The position numbers and the translations under genes are program-made. Positions 62,804-64,000 of a stretch of DNA of 64,000 bases are shown here, one piece after another. The notes beneath the pieces were generated by a model. The model was not told the DNA's origin, made no database searches, and saw nothing but the letters and a program-made list of their open reading frames with translations. Source of the DNA: Alloboseaceae bacterium BT-24-1 (GTDB lineage: Bacteria > Pseudomonadota > Alphaproteobacteria > Rhizobiales > Beijerinckiaceae); the NCBI GenBank assembly GCA_025846845.1, contig JAOYTL010000003.1:1-64000 (forward strand), written 5' to 3'. Every line of letters starts with the position of its first letter. Position 1 is the stretch's first letter.

Positions 62804-64000
62804 ATGCGGAGACTTCAGCGACATCGTCAGCCGTTCCGGGGGCGTCTGGCCGCCGCGGTGCTGCCGGCCCTGTTGCTGGCGGCCTGCTTCGGCGACCAGA
62901 ACTCCGTCCTGGCGCCGCTCAATCAGCCCGGCGGCGAGCCGGCGCCGCGCGTTGCCAGCCTGCAGCGCGGCACCGACCGCGAGCACCAGCGCCTGCTCTC
63001 GGCCTTCGGCGGCGAATACCGCGCCCCGCAGATCAAGGCCGAGCTGGAGGGGATCATCGCCCGCCTCGCCAAGGCCGGCGAAGGCCAGATCGGCACCTAT
63101 GAGGTGACGATTCTGAACTCGCCGATCGTCAACGCCTTCGCGCTGCCGACCGGACGGCTCTACGTCACCCGCGGTCTGCTTGCCCTCGCAAACGATTCGG
63201 CCGAAATCGCCTCAGTGATGGCGCATGAGATCGCCCATGTCACCGCGCGCCACGCCGTCGAGCGCGCCGAAATGGAAGCGGAATCGGCGCTGGTCAGCAA
63301 GGTCGTGGCGCAGGTGCTGAACGACCCGACGACCGGGGCGGCTGTACAGCAGAGCTCGAAGCTCTCGCTCGCCCGCTTCTCGCGCCAGCAGGAACTGACC
63401 GCCGACCAGATCAGCGTGCGCAATATCGCCCGCGCCGGCTACGACCCCTATGGTGCCGGCCGCTTCCTGGTCTCGCTCGGCCGCAACACCAGCTTCCGTG
63501 CCGGCGGCCAAGGCGGTGGCGACAAGAAGCTCGACATCCTCTCCAGCCATCCCTCGACGCCGGAGCGCGTTGCTGCGGTCACCAATGGCGCCCGCCAGAT
63601 CGGCGCGCCCGGCATCGGTGAGCGCGACGCCTCGCGTTGGCTCAGCGTCATCGACGGCATCGCCTTCGGCGACGATCCGGCCGACGGCGTCGTGCGCGGC
63701 CGCCGCTATCTCAACAGCGCGCTGCGCATCGCCTTCACCGCGCCTGACGGCTTCGAGCTCGAAGCGGCCCGCGAGATGGTGGTCGGCGTCAGCAGCGACG
63801 GCACGCAGGCACTGCGCTTCGACTCTGTCGCGCTGAAATCCGGCCAGACGCTCGAATCCTATGTCGCCTCGGGCTGGATCGACGGCGTCGCCACTGCGGA
63901 AGTCCAGTCGCTGACGGTCGGCGGTCTGCCCGCGGCAGTGACTTCGGGCAAGGGCGCCGACTGGACCTTCCGCCTCGCCGCGGTCCAGGCCGGGCCGCGC
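62804..64000 (+). CDS. M48-family metalloprotease lipoprotein (BepA-like), truncated at the window end
   Basis: The open frame runs from the ATG at 62804 to the window edge, at least 399 codons. A lipobox (LLLAAC) ends the signal near residue 28. The zinc motif is MAHEIAHVTARH (HExxH), and the third ligand region is SRQQELTADQISVRNIA. Such periplasmic proteases act in outer-membrane quality control. It lies 6 nt downstream of the thermonuclease-like gene. The C-terminus is not seen. Confidence 0.9.
   Translation, partial: MRRLQRHRQPFRGRLAAAVLPALLLAACFGDQNSVLAPLNQPGGEPAPRVASLQRGTDREHQRLLSAFGGEYRAPQIKAELEGIIARLAKAGEGQIGTYEVTILNSPIVNAFALPTGRLYVTRGLLALANDSAEIASVMAHEIAHVTARHAVERAEMEAESALVSKVVAQVLNDPTTGAAVQQSSKLSLARFSRQQELTADQISVRNIARAGYDPYGAGRFLVSLGRNTSFRAGGQGGGDKKLDILSSHPSTPERVAAVTNGARQIGAPGIGERDASRWLSVIDGIAFGDDPADGVVRGRRYLNSALRIAFTAPDGFELEAAREMVVGVSSDGTQALRFDSVALKSGQTLESYVASGWIDGVATAEVQSLTVGGLPAAVTSGKGADWTFRLAAVQAGPR

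Overview
The window is a gene-dense, high-GC chromosomal segment from an alphaproteobacterium. It is most likely a member of the Hyphomicrobiales (Rhizobiales), and a Bosea-type organism is my best guess. That guess rests on gene content: a cyclic-glucan-type exporter, an xerD / 47-aa membrane protein / aroK / aroB / CNNM neighbourhood, several ABC uptake systems each with a local LacI, GntR or IclR regulator, and short dispersed palindromes. No homology search could be run, so family calls come from motifs and gene context. I see no prophage, insertion sequence, CRISPR array, rRNA or replication origin. One tRNA gene, tRNA-Arg(CCT), is present.

Layout. (1) 250-9334: an alpha-glucoside-type carbohydrate locus with a solute-binding protein, two permeases, an ATPase, a GH31 glucosidase and a GntR regulator on the minus strand. 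A LacI regulator and a cupin protein diverge from it, with a perfect 18-bp palindrome between a TTGACA box and the start of the transport operon. (2) 9423-12329: type II NADH dehydrogenase and glucose-6-phosphate isomerase. (3) 12439-21011: a PfkB kinase and an IclR regulator face a polyamine/opine-type ABC transporter whose operon also encodes a three-subunit HcnABC/opine-oxidase-like dehydrogenase. (4) 21210-23455: a sugar isomerase and a Gfo/Idh/MocA dehydrogenase behind a LacI-type operator. (5) 23529-30388: a leaderless binding-protein-like gene, then a minus-strand amino-acid-type ABC transporter linked to DoeB-like deacylase and EutB-like dehydratase genes, with a divergent IclR regulator. 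(6) 30527-44962: mostly core genes, including a PHA-associated protein, a Kef antiporter, XerD, a PabB-PabC fusion, AroK, AroB, a CNNM protein, a Ca2+/H+ antiporter, an NdvA-like exporter and a MotA/MotB-like pair. (7) 44972-50169: cell-envelope genes, namely an L,D-transpeptidase, a D-Ala-D-Ala dipeptidase, a CAP lipoprotein and a large MscS-type channel. (8) 50605-55328: an IorAB-type molybdenum hydroxylase that appears to form one unit with soxX, soxY, soxZ and soxA, without soxB or soxCD in the window. (9) 55391-64000: an esterase, a ROK-like protein, DUF2938, an amidohydrolase, a spermidine-synthase-like protein, a racemase-like protein, DUF3008, a frameshifted acetyltransferase, the tRNA, a degenerate thermonuclease-like protein and a truncated M48 protease.

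The most unusual part is region 8. An exported molybdenum hydroxylase sits head-to-tail with sulfur-carrier and cytochrome genes, the usual sulfate-releasing enzyme is missing, and SoxY has an atypical C-terminus. Also worth attention are the DoeB/EutB-like locus without the rest of the ectoine pathway, an Asp/Glu-racemase-like protein lacking one catalytic cysteine, an L,D-transpeptidase with no export signal, and tandem palindromes spaced 23 bp apart upstream of a DUF1330 gene.
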